From a virus, in the IMG/VR virus record IMGVR_UViG_3300031857_001607, positions 1-21,575 of that record: 21,575 bases of DNA; one strand, 5' to 3'. Made by a program: the position numbers and the translations under genes. Positions 1 to 6,547 of the stretch are shown here, one piece after another (position 1 is the first letter of the stretch; each line of letters starts with the position of its first letter). The notes under the pieces were generated by a model. The model saw only the letters and a list, made by a program, of their open reading frames with translations. It was not told the DNA's origin and ran no database searches.

Positions 1-1194
1 CTCGTACGGCGTACCCTGTGCTGTTCCTCTAACGCTCTTTTCCTTGTCGAAAAGAACTTCATCCATCTCAAACGCTAATTGAAGTACATCCTCGAACACC
101 TCAGCAAGGATGGTTTGACCAGCCTTAATCTGAGAGTCGAAAGCACCAAGTAGCGCCTGGACACCTTGACCAGTAATAATACTTGCGTCAATGTTTCCAG
201 TTCTGCCTTCAGGATATCGAGCACCAAGTCGTAATTCTGATTGGAGTGCTGATTGCTCCTGGAAAGCAGCAGCGGGAATATCCAAACGGACACGCCCGAC
301 ACCTTGTGGTTGAGTTGTACGGATAACTGCATCAGGACCCATAGGTAGGTCTAATACATCGCTAGGTACAACAAGTGGCGCTTGGATTGACTTTTCAGCC
401 GCTTCCATTGCCAAGTTAGCGAAACGTGCGCGAGCCATTTGTACATAGATCACGTCATCAAATTGCCCGCGTGGTTCATCATCAATGCCAGGACGACGCG
501 CAATACGCACAGTCATCTTGCCAAGAGGATTCTTTACGGTGCTAAGAATTAAATTATTGTTGTTTGGTAGATAGAGAACCGTCTGGTCTTTATCCATGTA
601 CTTGATAAGTTCAATGTCGTTGCCTGTGTTCTCACCAAAGCGACCAAGAATGTTACTTGCAAACTCTGGGAACTCATGTGCAAGTTCGTTAGATGTTTTC
701 TTGTAACGCTTAGCATATGCTACGCAGCGTCCAAAACGATCAAACTCTGGGTAAGATCCCATCGGATCTTCTACACGGATGAAAGGAATCTCTCCTTCAA
801 AATCTGGCTCTACGTGGATTGGCAAGAATCCGTATGAGAAATACCAGTCTGCGCCCCAGTACATCTGTGACTGCAAGCGTGAGTGAGCAACATAGTTGTT
901 GGCAATCATGCTGCGCTTATCAGCAAACTTACGAGCCTTGGCATCTGTAACCTTGACTGCGGCACAGTTAAATGATGGCAGCGGTGCTAAAACTTCTGCA
1001 AGATCGCGGGCTGCAACGTCAATAAAGTTAGCAACCATTGAGTATGGAAGTCCCTCAGGGAACAAGTCTGGAAAGATGCTAGCGATCTGACCCTTGCGAA
1101 CAGCCTGAATCTGGGCCATACGAGAGTCACGATCAGAATGCAAGCGCTTGAGATTCTCAACGCGCTTAGCGATTCTTTCAATGTCTAATGCCAT
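1..1194 (-). CDS. Portal protein, N-terminal part (cut by window edge)
   Basis: The portal forms the dodecameric ring at the capsid vertex through which DNA is packaged and to which the tail attaches. The frame is open from ATG at 1194 to the window edge, 398 codons without a stop, so the C-terminus is missing. It begins MALDIERIAKRVENL, and near residues 104-150 has an aromatic stretch (MYWGADWYFSYGFLP, then PFIRVEDPMGSYPEFD) typical of phage portal proteins. Its start lies 2 nt after the terminase stop, and terminase followed by portal is the classical order of tailed-phage head genes. Identification rests on this context plus general sequence character; the portal subfamily cannot be set from what is visible. 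Confidence 0.8.
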   Translation of the reverse strand, partial: MALDIERIAKRVENLKRLHSDRDSRMAQIQAVRKGQIASIFPDLFPEGLPYSMVANFIDVAARDLAEVLAPLPSFNCAAVKVTDAKARKFADKRSMIANNYVAHSRLQSQMYWGADWYFSYGFLPIHVEPDFEGEIPFIRVEDPMGSYPEFDRFGRCVAYAKRYKKTSNELAHEFPEFASNILGRFGENTGNDIELIKYMDKDQTVLYLPNNNNLILSTVKNPLGKMTVRIARRPGIDDEPRGQFDDVIYVQMARARFANLAMEAAEKSIQAPLVVPSDVLDLPMGPDAVIRTTQPQGVGRVRLDIPAAAFQEQSALQSELRLGARYPEGRTGNIDASIITGQGVQALLGAFDSQIKAGQTILAEVFEDVLQLAFEMDEVLFDKEKSVRGTAQGTPYE

Positions 1195-1196
1195 CG

Positions 1197-3071
1197 TTAT
1201 TCCTGTTCCTCACCAAACTCATAGTCATTGACATTGAGTACATAGCGTTCTTGTTGTTGTTTACGAGTTGCCCACTTGTTGGGTATATGGCTCTGATTAG
1301 TTCTACCGATTGAGATAACTTCTTTGGCACGTAGTTCACAGAACCAGAGCGCCATCACACAGTCGGTCTTGCCTTTAGTATTAGGCTCCCAGGTTATTAA
1401 TTGCTGGATCAGAGCCTTAATGCCCTCCGAACCTTCCACTGCTGGAAGTTCCATGAGGTTGTCGTTATTAAAAGAAGTTCCACGCATAGTCCCAAAGAGA
1501 CCCGACATGGAGGCTACACCGAACTGTGTATCCCATTTGTTCTTACCAGTGAACTGACTCGAGAAGCGAACTCCTGTAGAGGCTAGGAACTGGCGTAGAT
1601 CATCATCCAAAGCGTATGCTTTCTGATGAGCGTTAGTTTCAATTCTTAATTCATTCGGTCTGTACTTCTCAACCCAATCCTGAATTAACTTCTGGATCTT
1701 CTGAGGAGTAGGATCGAACATATTTTCGACATCAAGGATATACCTTTTGCGACTGTAACGATCTACCGTCATGATTACTGCTGCTGTATTACCAGTCATA
1801 GCAGGGTCTAGACCCATGATGGTATACCAAGATCCCTTTTCACTGGGATGTCCAGCGCTTCCAACCTTTAGAGGGCCACGCTTTCGCATCCTGTTGATCG
1901 AACCTTGTACACAGACAGGGGCAAAGATTGAATCTTCTTGTACGTCTTGCTGCTGATATACCAGCGCCCAGGCGCTAGGGCTGACTTCGCTACGCCTGCG
2001 GAACAGTGCGCCGCCGTCCCACTTGGGGTATAGCCCATCTTCATCTGGAAGAATGTCTTCATCTGAGCCTTCCCATGGAATGTTTGACTTAGGCCACAGA
2101 GTAACCCAGTTCTCTGGCTTATCTGCGAACTCAAGTACTGCTGGCATTGAAAGGTATGTGAACGGTGACTTGCCACCAGTCCAGTGCTCAGGGTTTCTAA
2201 TCTCTCGATAGAGGTCGTTAGCGGCGATACGTGTGCCTACGATCAGCAACTTACCGTTATCACCCAGACGGGTGACTACATCTCGCTGGAGCCAGAGGAG
2301 TTGCTTCTCCCACTCATGCGCGTTTGAAGTCGTAACAACGTCGTCCAGGATGATGAGGTTGGAACGGGCTCCAGTAATCTGGCCACCAATTCCGAGCGCT
2401 TGCACCGTCGGATCCTTTTCGGTAGAATCACGAGAAAGGTAAATGCGATCAGCCTTCCAAGTATCCGCATCCTCTTTCCAACCCCCTGCAGACCCATAGA
2501 CTGCCTGTAACTTCGACCAGCGTTCGTGGCTTAGTCGTTGCTTAATCGAATAAAGGTATTCCTTAGCGCGTTCCTGAGTCTTGGAAACGATGGTGATCTT
2601 AATGTTGGGGTCCATGGCGATTCGGTACACACAGTAGTTGACCGTGATGACCGTCGACTTTGCATGCTCGGGTGGGACGTTGATAAGCAGACGCTTCTTA
2701 GATGCAGGATCATAGACCATCGACGGGTGAATGTAGGAAGGTTCCCGCCCCTCGAGCACGTCAATCCAAGACCTGTGATGTGCGAAAATCGGCGAGTCAA
2801 GAAACTCACGGCTGAACTCCTCAAAGCCAATCTTAAACTTGGCATCCCCTGTGACTATACTTAAAGTCTTTTCGCCCTCTGATCGGGCCTTCTCAAGTTC
2901 CTTCATAAAGGCTGGATCCTTGCGCCAGTCCTTCATGACATCTGGCTTGCGCTCAGCCCTTGCTAATGCATCTGTAATATCTAAACCTTGGCGGACAAAA
3001 TCTAAAACCTTTGCCTTGGCCTCTCTGAGAGCGACTACATTGTGGTGCTCTTTACCGCCTTTAGCAGCCAT
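1197..3071 (-). CDS. terL: Terminase large subunit with N-terminal HTH-like region
   Basis: This is the DNA-packaging motor: an ATPase that translocates DNA into the prohead and a nuclease that cuts the concatemer. In the 624 aa the visible parts are an N-terminal segment (about 15-65) resembling the helix-turn-helix of small terminases (DITDALARAERKPDVMKDWRKD); a deviant Walker A NVPPEHAKST (131-140); a Walker B LIILDD (239-244); a C-terminal RNase-H-like nuclease with acidic residues at D422 (MGLDPAMTG), E478 (RIETNAH) and D570 (KTDCVMALW). The start ATG at 3071 has a strong ribosome site (GGAGGGG). No separate small-terminase gene lies upstream in the 800 bp visible, so the N-terminal region may fill that role (inference). 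Confidence 0.93.
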   Translation of the reverse strand: MAAKGGKEHHNVVALREAKAKVLDFVRQGLDITDALARAERKPDVMKDWRKDPAFMKELEKARSEGEKTLSIVTGDAKFKIGFEEFSREFLDSPIFAHHRSWIDVLEGREPSYIHPSMVYDPASKKRLLINVPPEHAKSTVITVNYCVYRIAMDPNIKITIVSKTQERAKEYLYSIKQRLSHERWSKLQAVYGSAGGWKEDADTWKADRIYLSRDSTEKDPTVQALGIGGQITGARSNLIILDDVVTTSNAHEWEKQLLWLQRDVVTRLGDNGKLLIVGTRIAANDLYREIRNPEHWTGGKSPFTYLSMPAVLEFADKPENWVTLWPKSNIPWEGSDEDILPDEDGLYPKWDGGALFRRRSEVSPSAWALVYQQQDVQEDSIFAPVCVQGSINRMRKRGPLKVGSAGHPSEKGSWYTIMGLDPAMTGNTAAVIMTVDRYSRKRYILDVENMFDPTPQKIQKLIQDWVEKYRPNELRIETNAHQKAYALDDDLRQFLASTGVRFSSQFTGKNKWDTQFGVASMSGLFGTMRGTSFNNDNLMELPAVEGSEGIKALIQQLITWEPNTKGKTDCVMALWFCELRAKEVISIGRTNQSHIPNKWATRKQQQERYVLNVNDYEFGEEQE

Positions 3072-3119
3072 TATAACCCCTCCATTAAACCCCTTGTATA
3101 AAACTCCCCTTTATCGCTC

Positions 3120-3203
3120 GGCTCGCTCAGGCGAGCCTCGCTAACCCCTCGGTTCGTGGCTGGCATTAAGCCAGCCTACACTATCGTTTCGGCTGTCTCA
3201 GCC
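3120..3203 (-). other. Three stem-loops in the terminase mRNA leader
   Basis: Three hairpins stand in a row 49 to 132 bases upstream of the terminase start. The first is a 7-bp stem GGCTCGC/GCGAGCC with a 4-nt loop (3120-3137). The second is a 7-bp stem GGCTGGC/GCCAGCC with a 5-nt loop (3158-3176). The third is a 5-bp stem GGCTG/CAGCC with a 3-nt loop (3191-3203). All share GGCT...AGCC arms. They could be a leader RNA that modulates transcription, or part of the terminase recognition site, which often lies next to terminase genes. Function is inference. Confidence 0.4.
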
Positions 3204-3326
3204 ACCCACTCACATCAAGATAGACTCACTCTGTAGGAGTCGTTCGTCTATATATACTAACCCGTTCAAAACTGGAATCCGAACGGTGTAATTTAGCAAA
3301 TGTGATGTACTTCACTAACTTATATG

Positions 3327-3332
3327 TATAAT
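3327..3332 (+). promoter_or_regulatory. Possible -10 box (TATAAT) ahead of hairpin cluster
   Basis: A perfect TATAAT follows TG directly (TGTATAAT) in an AT-rich patch. Initiation would fall near 3339 and transcribe the hairpin cluster that ends in a terminator at 3508. No good -35 box is visible at the usual distance, and such hexamers occur by chance in AT-rich DNA. Confidence 0.25.
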
Positions 3333-3338
3333 ACGGAC

Positions 3339-3508
3339 ATTTCCCCGTAAATACTGGAAAAATAATTTAATGCGATAGTGTATAGTAGCGGCGAAGCCGC
3401 GTTAAAGCACTGGGGTCGCGCTAGCGACACAGTGCGCAGCCACGCGTGGCGATTGAACGCGTGCCCCGCGGCGAGCGGCGGGTGCAGGGCAGCGCCCTGC
3501 GTCTTTTT
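3339..3508 (+). ncRNA. Candidate structured non-coding RNA
   Basis: Between a possible promoter (TATAAT at 3327) and an intrinsic terminator (3484-3508) lie stacked hairpins. They are GCGGC-GAA-GCCGC (3388-3400); a two-tier stem GCACTG/CAGTGC enclosing GTCGC/GCGAC (3407-3435); CACGCG/CGCGTG with an 11-nt loop (3441-3463); CCCGC/GCGGG (3465-3482); and the terminator stem. No open frame with a ribosome site or sensible composition fits. A stable RNA of about 170 nt would explain the pairing better than a protein, but the same palindromes could act as DNA sites. The family is not recognised. Confidence 0.3.
3484..3508 (+). terminator. Intrinsic terminator, rightward
   Basis: A 7-bp perfect stem GCAGGGC/GCCCTGC with a 3-nt AGC loop is followed by GTC and five T residues (3504-3508). 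This fits a rho-independent terminator on the plus strand, and would end a transcript starting upstream in the same intergenic region. Confidence 0.55.
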
Positions 3509-3511
3509 AAG

Positions 3512-3562
3512 AGTGCGCCGAAGGCGCGCTATTAAACCCGAGCGAAGCGAGGGCGATTTTTT
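3512..3562 (+). terminator. Two GAA-loop hairpins ending in a T-tract
   Basis: The first hairpin (3512-3530) pairs AGTGCGCC with GGCGCGCT around a GAA loop, with one G-T pair. The second (3537-3553) pairs CCCGAGC with GCGAGGG around a GAA loop, with two adjacent G/A mismatches that can form sheared pairs in RNA. Six T residues follow at 3557-3562. It may be a back-up terminator insulating the SOS box just downstream; the mismatched stem makes this less certain than the hairpin before it. Confidence 0.4.
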
Positions 3563-3577
3563 CGAACACTTGTTCGG
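3562..3577. promoter_or_regulatory. LexA-type SOS box
   Basis: TCGAACACTTGTTCGG matches the actinobacterial/mycobacterial SOS box TCGAAC-N4-GTTCGA at 11 of 12 fixed positions and fits the Gram-positive core CGAAC-N4-GTTCG fully. It sits immediately after a terminator-like T-tract and upstream of the rightward block, where host LexA could repress a promoter and release it upon DNA damage. The promoter itself is not clear (a weak AT patch GATATGA follows). The sequence match is seen; the regulation is inferred. Confidence 0.6.
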
Positions 3578-3707
3578 ATATGAAACGGGCGCGAGTTTGT
3601 GTTGGTGGACTATCTGCCGAGGGGGTCGAGGGCTTGGGCTGGCTGGCTGGCTCGGGCTTCGAGGGTCTGGCCTTCGGCCTTTGCTCGAGGGTTCGAGGGG
3701 GTGGGGG

Positions 3708-3724
3708 TGTTGGATAATCCAACA
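3708..3724. promoter_or_regulatory. 17-bp palindrome, copy 1
   Basis: TGTTGGATAATCCAACA is a perfect palindrome around one central base. It lies 12 nt before a possible 17-codon frame (ATG 3737) and 157 nt before the 217-aa gene. It is one of six copies found only in the rightward block; an operator for a dimeric regulator is the simplest reading. Confidence 0.65.
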
Positions 3725-3736
3725 GGGGGGCGCTCG

Positions 3737-3790
3737 ATGATCGAGGGCATGAGGTCGGGAGATCGAGGGCAGAAGGTGGCCAAGAATTGA
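3737..3790 (+). CDS. Possible 17-aa leader peptide
   Basis: An ATG at 3737 opens a 17-codon frame (MIEGMRSGDRGQKVAKN) ending at 3790, with a G-run 7 nt upstream that could bind ribosomes. Its start sits 12 nt after palindrome copy 1, the same distance as for the gene at 4849, which is why it is listed. It is too short to judge by composition and may not be translated. Confidence 0.15.
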   Translation: MIEGMRSGDRGQKVAKN

Positions 3791-3881
3791 AGGCTCGAGG
3801 TGCTTGCAATAAGGGGCGATCGCTGGCAAGATTCTCTCATGGCTCGAACAAGTCGGCCATATATCGAAGGGTAAAAAAATC

Positions 3882-4535
3882 ATGGCAACAACAGCAACAA
3901 CAAGCAAGACCAAAAAATCAAAGAATGGCACTGTTAATTCATCACTTGATCAAGTTTCGAGTGTTCTCGTTGATGACTTTTCAAAGATTGTCGGCGGTTC
4001 ACTTCCTGCCGAGATGAAGGTATTCGAGAAGGCTTGCAAGATGCTCGAGGCAAAGAAGGTCGGCACCCGAGGCCTAAGCGCTTCAATCGAGAAGGCCAAC
4101 GAAATCGGCGCGCTTCCAACGATCAAGCCAACCCACGCGCCCCACTTCTTGACGGCAAGCGCGATTCGCGCACTCGATGGTGGCGCGGATAAGTCTCTCA
4201 AAGTTCTCCTTAATACGGCGATTCAAGCGCGTAAGTTCTTCAATGGCAAAGATGGCAAGATGAACCTAGCCGAGGCGCTCGAGGATGCTCAAAGTTTTGC
4301 CGATCTTGCCGACTCCATCCCGTCTCAAGGCGAGCAGAAGGCCAAGCGCGAGGCGCGCACGGCTGGCGATAAAGTCGAGAAGGCTCCAACGCTCGAGCAG
4401 ATCATCAAGGCGCTCGGCTCCGAGTTGAAGAAGAAGCCAGTTCTCAAAGGCCAAGCGATCAAAGACGCCGAGGCCGTGGCCTTCCTACTGGCTCAAGCGC
4501 TCGAGCGCTCGAAGACAAGCCTCAAGGCTGCATAG
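3882..4535 (+). CDS. Unrecognised 217-aa helical protein
   Basis: I do not recognise this family. The protein starts with a Thr/Ser/Lys-rich, probably disordered stretch (1-20). A largely alpha-helical body follows (about 25-145), then a charged linker rich in Lys, Arg and Glu (150-172) and a C-terminal helical part (173-217). There is no signal peptide, membrane segment, cysteine cluster or evident catalytic motif. GAAGGG upstream of ATG 3882 can serve as ribosome site. The gene is a monocistronic unit: a SOS box and palindrome lie upstream and a strong terminator follows 14 nt after the stop. Base use is GC-richer than its neighbours and very rich in TCGAG. The lysine-rich character would suit a nucleic-acid or virion-associated protein, but that is a guess. 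Confidence 0.8.
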   Translation: MATTATTSKTKKSKNGTVNSSLDQVSSVLVDDFSKIVGGSLPAEMKVFEKACKMLEAKKVGTRGLSASIEKANEIGALPTIKPTHAPHFLTASAIRALDGGADKSLKVLLNTAIQARKFFNGKDGKMNLAEALEDAQSFADLADSIPSQGEQKAKREARTAGDKVEKAPTLEQIIKALGSELKKKPVLKGQAIKDAEAVAFLLAQALERSKTSLKAA

Positions 4536-4549
4536 TTCGACCCGAGCCG

Positions 4550-4580
4550 ACCCCCTACCCTTTCGAGGGTGGGGGGTTTT
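4550..4580 (+). terminator. Strong intrinsic terminator
   Basis: An 11-bp stem (CCCCCTACCCT with AGGGTGGGGGG, one G-T pair) closes a TTCG tetraloop, and a further A-T pair and four T residues follow (4577-4580). It ends the transcript of the 217-aa gene and separates it from the amidoligase module. Confidence 0.85.
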
Positions 4581-4641
4581 CTCATGCCCCGATTCTGGCG
4601 CGCCAGATCGAGCGCGCCCCGCCCCACGCGTGGGCGCGAAA

Positions 4642-4722
4642 GGTTTGTGTCGGGCATAGGACACTCATAGTCGGTTTGATTTTGGTTTGTGTCGGGGCTT
4701 GGCTACTCATAGTCGGCTTGAT
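4642..4722 (+). repeat. 42-bp tandem repeat, two copies; possible promoters
   Basis: GGTTTGTGTCGGG begins at 4642 and 4684, and ACTCATAGTCGG at 4663 and 4705, so both ends of the unit recur at exactly 42 bp while the middle differs. TTTGTG and CATAGT lie 16 nt apart in copy 1, which would suit a -35/-10 pair; conservation of those two ends with a free spacer supports a pair of tandem promoters. A distant resemblance (GGTTTGTGTTGG) is seen at about 8714. Promoter function is inferred. Confidence 0.5.
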
Positions 4723-4819
4723 CTCAGACCGGAATTGGTGGCTTGAGGGTGCTGGACATAAGGCTTGACCTATGCAATAATTGTCTCACTGGGGCAAAGT
4801 CTGCCCTTAATTAAACAAG

Positions 4820-4836
4820 TGTTGGATTATCCAACA
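4820..4836. promoter_or_regulatory. 17-bp palindrome, copy 2
   Basis: TGTTGGATTATCCAACA ends 12 nt before the start codon of the small membrane protein at 4849, just ahead of its AGGAAG ribosome site. Bound protein here could block transcription coming from the tandem repeat upstream. Confidence 0.7.
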
Positions 4837-4848
4837 GTTAGGAAGATC

Positions 4849-5004
4849 ATGATAACACTATCAGCATGGGATCTGGTGGCACTCACTATCGCGCTCACCT
4901 CATCCCTCATCGTCATCATCACAACCGCAGTTGCTAATCACCGACTCACCGAGTCACGCGACTACTGGCGCAACCAGTACCAAGAACTCAAGAGCCAATG
5001 GTAA
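4849..5004 (+). CDS. Small single-pass membrane protein, 51 aa
   Basis: The start is ATG 4849, chosen because AGGAAG lies 5 nt upstream and the palindrome lies just before it. The 51-aa product has one hydrophobic segment (about residues 7-30, ALTIALTSSLIVIITTAV) and a polar C-terminal tail (HRLTESRDYWRNQYQELKSQW region) that is probably helical. No family is recognised. It opens the amidoligase cassette, with 40 nt and palindrome copy 3 between its stop and the next gene. It could anchor a partner at the membrane; there is no direct evidence. Confidence 0.65.
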   Translation: MITLSAWDLVALTIALTSSLIVIITTAVANHRLTESRDYWRNQYQELKSQW

Positions 5005-5005
5005 G

Positions 5006-5022
5006 TGTTGGATTATCCAACA
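5006..5022. promoter_or_regulatory. 17-bp palindrome, copy 3
   Basis: TGTTGGATTATCCAACA begins one base after the stop of the preceding gene and ends 22 nt before the amidoligase start. Flanking bases G and C extend it to a 19-bp palindrome. Confidence 0.7.
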
Positions 5023-5044
5023 CCGAGAAACGAAAGGATAAACA

Positions 5045-6514
5045 ATGACTCTAACCCTAGATGATGTAGCCGCCTGCAATACATGGGGCTATGTCTCAAC
5101 TGGTAGATGTGGTTCATGTCGCACCTACCAAGAACTATATGTAATCTCGATCATGAAAGATTCTCAAGAGGTCTGCGTTAACTGCCTCATGGCTAACCTT
5201 CGAGAAGTCTATCGCTACGGCGATGTACTCACCGAGGAAGCATTCTACGCCGTTAGGGATAGTCGTCCTCGTCCAGAGGATGACCAACTTACCTGCTACT
5301 CATGCGAAGGCGTGACCGATGGCATAACTGGTCGTGATCTAGTCGTTACTGTGGATGGCAACGGGGCAGAGAGATACGTCCACGATAACTCGGATTGCTC
5401 AACTAGGTGTGATCGCTGTGATATTCAGTATCCACGCTATAACTGGCGCGTATCTACATTCTACGCTAATGGTCTAGTCTTCCCACAGTTCGAGAAGGTA
5501 TTCGGTCAAGACTGTTGCACTAAGTGCCAAGAAGAAATCTTTGCCGATGCTGGTGGCTCCGATAACTTCTTCCGTTGTGGATGCTGTGAAAGTATGGAGA
5601 TCGTGGACGATAGCGCTTACTTCAACGGCACTCGATTCTGCGAGACATGCTGGGATAACAACGTCTATACATGCGATGACTGTGGCGATCAGTATTGGGA
5701 TGGAGACGGGCATCACTGCGAGGAAGATGGGTCTCACCTCATCAACTCCTACTCGTACAAGCCACGCCCGTACTTCTTCGGCACTGCTTCCTATCACATG
5801 GGCTTCGAGTTAGAGGTCGAGTCGGATGGTAACTCTCGCCGTAGTGGTGCAGAGGTCGTGACCAATGCTCTCGGTGAGCGTATCTATCTCAAGGAAGATG
5901 GCTCTCTCAACGATGGTTTCGAGATCGTCACTCATCCTCACTCACTCGATGAGTACCAGCAAAAGTTCGACTGGTCGGCACTGCGACAACTTCGCAGGCT
6001 CGGCTTCCGTTCATGGGATACCAGTACATGCGGTCTGCATGTCCACGTATCACGTACCGCCTTTGGCTTCGCTCACAAGCGATCAGATATCGTCAAGGTT
6101 CAGGCTCATGAGTTACGCTTCATGAAACTGATCTACGACAATGATCGCCAGATCAGTAGGCTGGCCGGCCGTACCTCATCCTATGCAACCTTCGAGGACA
6201 AGGGTCGCCTAGTCCACAAGGTCAAGCATGGTAGCCAAGAAAATGGTCGCTATTCAGCGATCAACTCTGAGAACTCGGAGACTCTCGAGGTTCGAGTGTT
6301 CAGAGGATCACTCAAGCCCGAACGTGTACTCATGGCACTAGAACTCGTTCAGTGCGCTGTTGAGTACACTCGTGATCTACATGTAAGCGCCAGCAATAAG
6401 GCTCTCTCATGGATGATGTTCACTCGGTATGTTGCAGACAATGCATCAACCTATCCGAACCTATTTACCGCCATGGAGAAGTCCTTCATGTCCGATTCAG
6501 TCCAAGAAAACTAA
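5045..6514 (+). CDS. Zinc-rich amidoligase (glutamine-synthetase-like fold)
   Basis: Amidoligases of this family (Amidoligase_2 type) are predicted to join carboxylates to amines using ATP through a glutamine-synthetase-like fold. In the 489 aa, the first 230 residues carry at least seven CxxC-type pairs (for instance CGSC, CVNC, CYSC, CDRC, CTKC, CETC, CDDC), indicating several zinc ribbons. The catalytic part follows, with GFELEVE (253-259, metal-binding acidic residues), EIVTHP (293-298), CGLHVHVS (329-336) and LEVRVFRG (414-421), a spacing and order typical of the family. ATG 5045 follows GAAAGGA. The next gene is a class II glutamine amidotransferase, a known partner of such enzymes in phages, which would supply ammonia. 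Substrate is unknown; the zinc ribbons may bind the target protein or nucleic acid. Confidence 0.82.
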   Translation: MTLTLDDVAACNTWGYVSTGRCGSCRTYQELYVISIMKDSQEVCVNCLMANLREVYRYGDVLTEEAFYAVRDSRPRPEDDQLTCYSCEGVTDGITGRDLVVTVDGNGAERYVHDNSDCSTRCDRCDIQYPRYNWRVSTFYANGLVFPQFEKVFGQDCCTKCQEEIFADAGGSDNFFRCGCCESMEIVDDSAYFNGTRFCETCWDNNVYTCDDCGDQYWDGDGHHCEEDGSHLINSYSYKPRPYFFGTASYHMGFELEVESDGNSRRSGAEVVTNALGERIYLKEDGSLNDGFEIVTHPHSLDEYQQKFDWSALRQLRRLGFRSWDTSTCGLHVHVSRTAFGFAHKRSDIVKVQAHELRFMKLIYDNDRQISRLAGRTSSYATFEDKGRLVHKVKHGSQENGRYSAINSENSETLEVRVFRGSLKPERVLMALELVQCAVEYTRDLHVSASNKALSWMMFTRYVADNASTYPNLFTAMEKSFMSDSVQEN

Positions 6515-6515
6515 G

Positions 6516-6532
6516 TGTTGGATAATCCAACA
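6516..6532. promoter_or_regulatory. 17-bp palindrome, copy 4
   Basis: TGTTGGATAATCCAACA starts one base after the amidoligase stop and ends 15 nt before the glutamine amidotransferase start, the same arrangement as copy 3. Confidence 0.7.
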
Positions 6533-6547
6533 GAAACGAGAATAAAA

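Larger units (their letters stand above)
3626..3801. repeat. Seven TCGAGG motifs, iteron-like
   Basis: TCGAGGG starts at 3626, 3659, 3685, 3693, 3741 and 3763, and TCGAGGT at 3795, all in the same orientation within 176 bp of apparently non-coding DNA. Chance would give far fewer than one 7-mer in such a span. Spacing is irregular (8 to 48 bp). They surround the palindrome at 3708. They may be binding sites of an initiator or regulator, or may reflect the TCGAG-rich composition that continues into the next gene. Confidence 0.45.
3072..3881. other. Structured intergenic region between divergent blocks
   Basis: No convincing protein gene covers this stretch, which separates leftward terminase from the rightward block. 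From left to right it holds three GGCT/AGCC stem-loops in the terminase leader (3120-3203), an AT-rich part with a possible -10 box (3327-3332), seven closely packed hairpins (3388-3553) with two T-tracts, a LexA-type box (3562-3577), seven TCGAGG motifs (3626-3800) and one copy of the 17-bp palindrome (3708-3724). Longer open frames here read through the palindromes in low-complexity, Arg/Pro/Ser-rich translations and are judged spurious. Composition turns GC-rich from about 3388. It may hold the packaging site, an origin or a control region; none is proven. Confidence 0.6.
4536..4848. other. Intergenic: terminator, palindromes, tandem repeat, operator
   Basis: This 313-bp stretch holds no convincing gene. 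It contains the terminator of the preceding gene (4550-4580), two perfect GC palindromes, TCTGGCGCGCCAGA (4594-4607) and CCCACGCGTGGG (4623-4634), a 42-bp tandem repeat that may carry promoters (4642-4722) and palindrome copy 2 (4820-4836). An in-frame upstream extension of the next gene to 4765 was rejected because it would translate the palindrome and start with a weak codon. Confidence 0.6.

Noticed and set aside
3841-3856. Second SOS box (CTCGAACAAGTCGG)
   Set aside because: Only the left half site CGAACA is present; the right half GTTCG is missing.
3320-3931. 203-codon open frame on the minus strand in the intergenic region, and several frames of 60-120 codons on both strands there
   Set aside because: They run through the hairpin cluster and repeats, give Pro/Arg/Ser-rich translations without domains, lack ribosome sites and overlap the start of the supported 217-aa gene.
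6515-6547. GTG start for the glutamine amidotransferase, 33 nt upstream
   Set aside because: It would translate the palindrome and bury Cys2, the needed N-terminal nucleophile.
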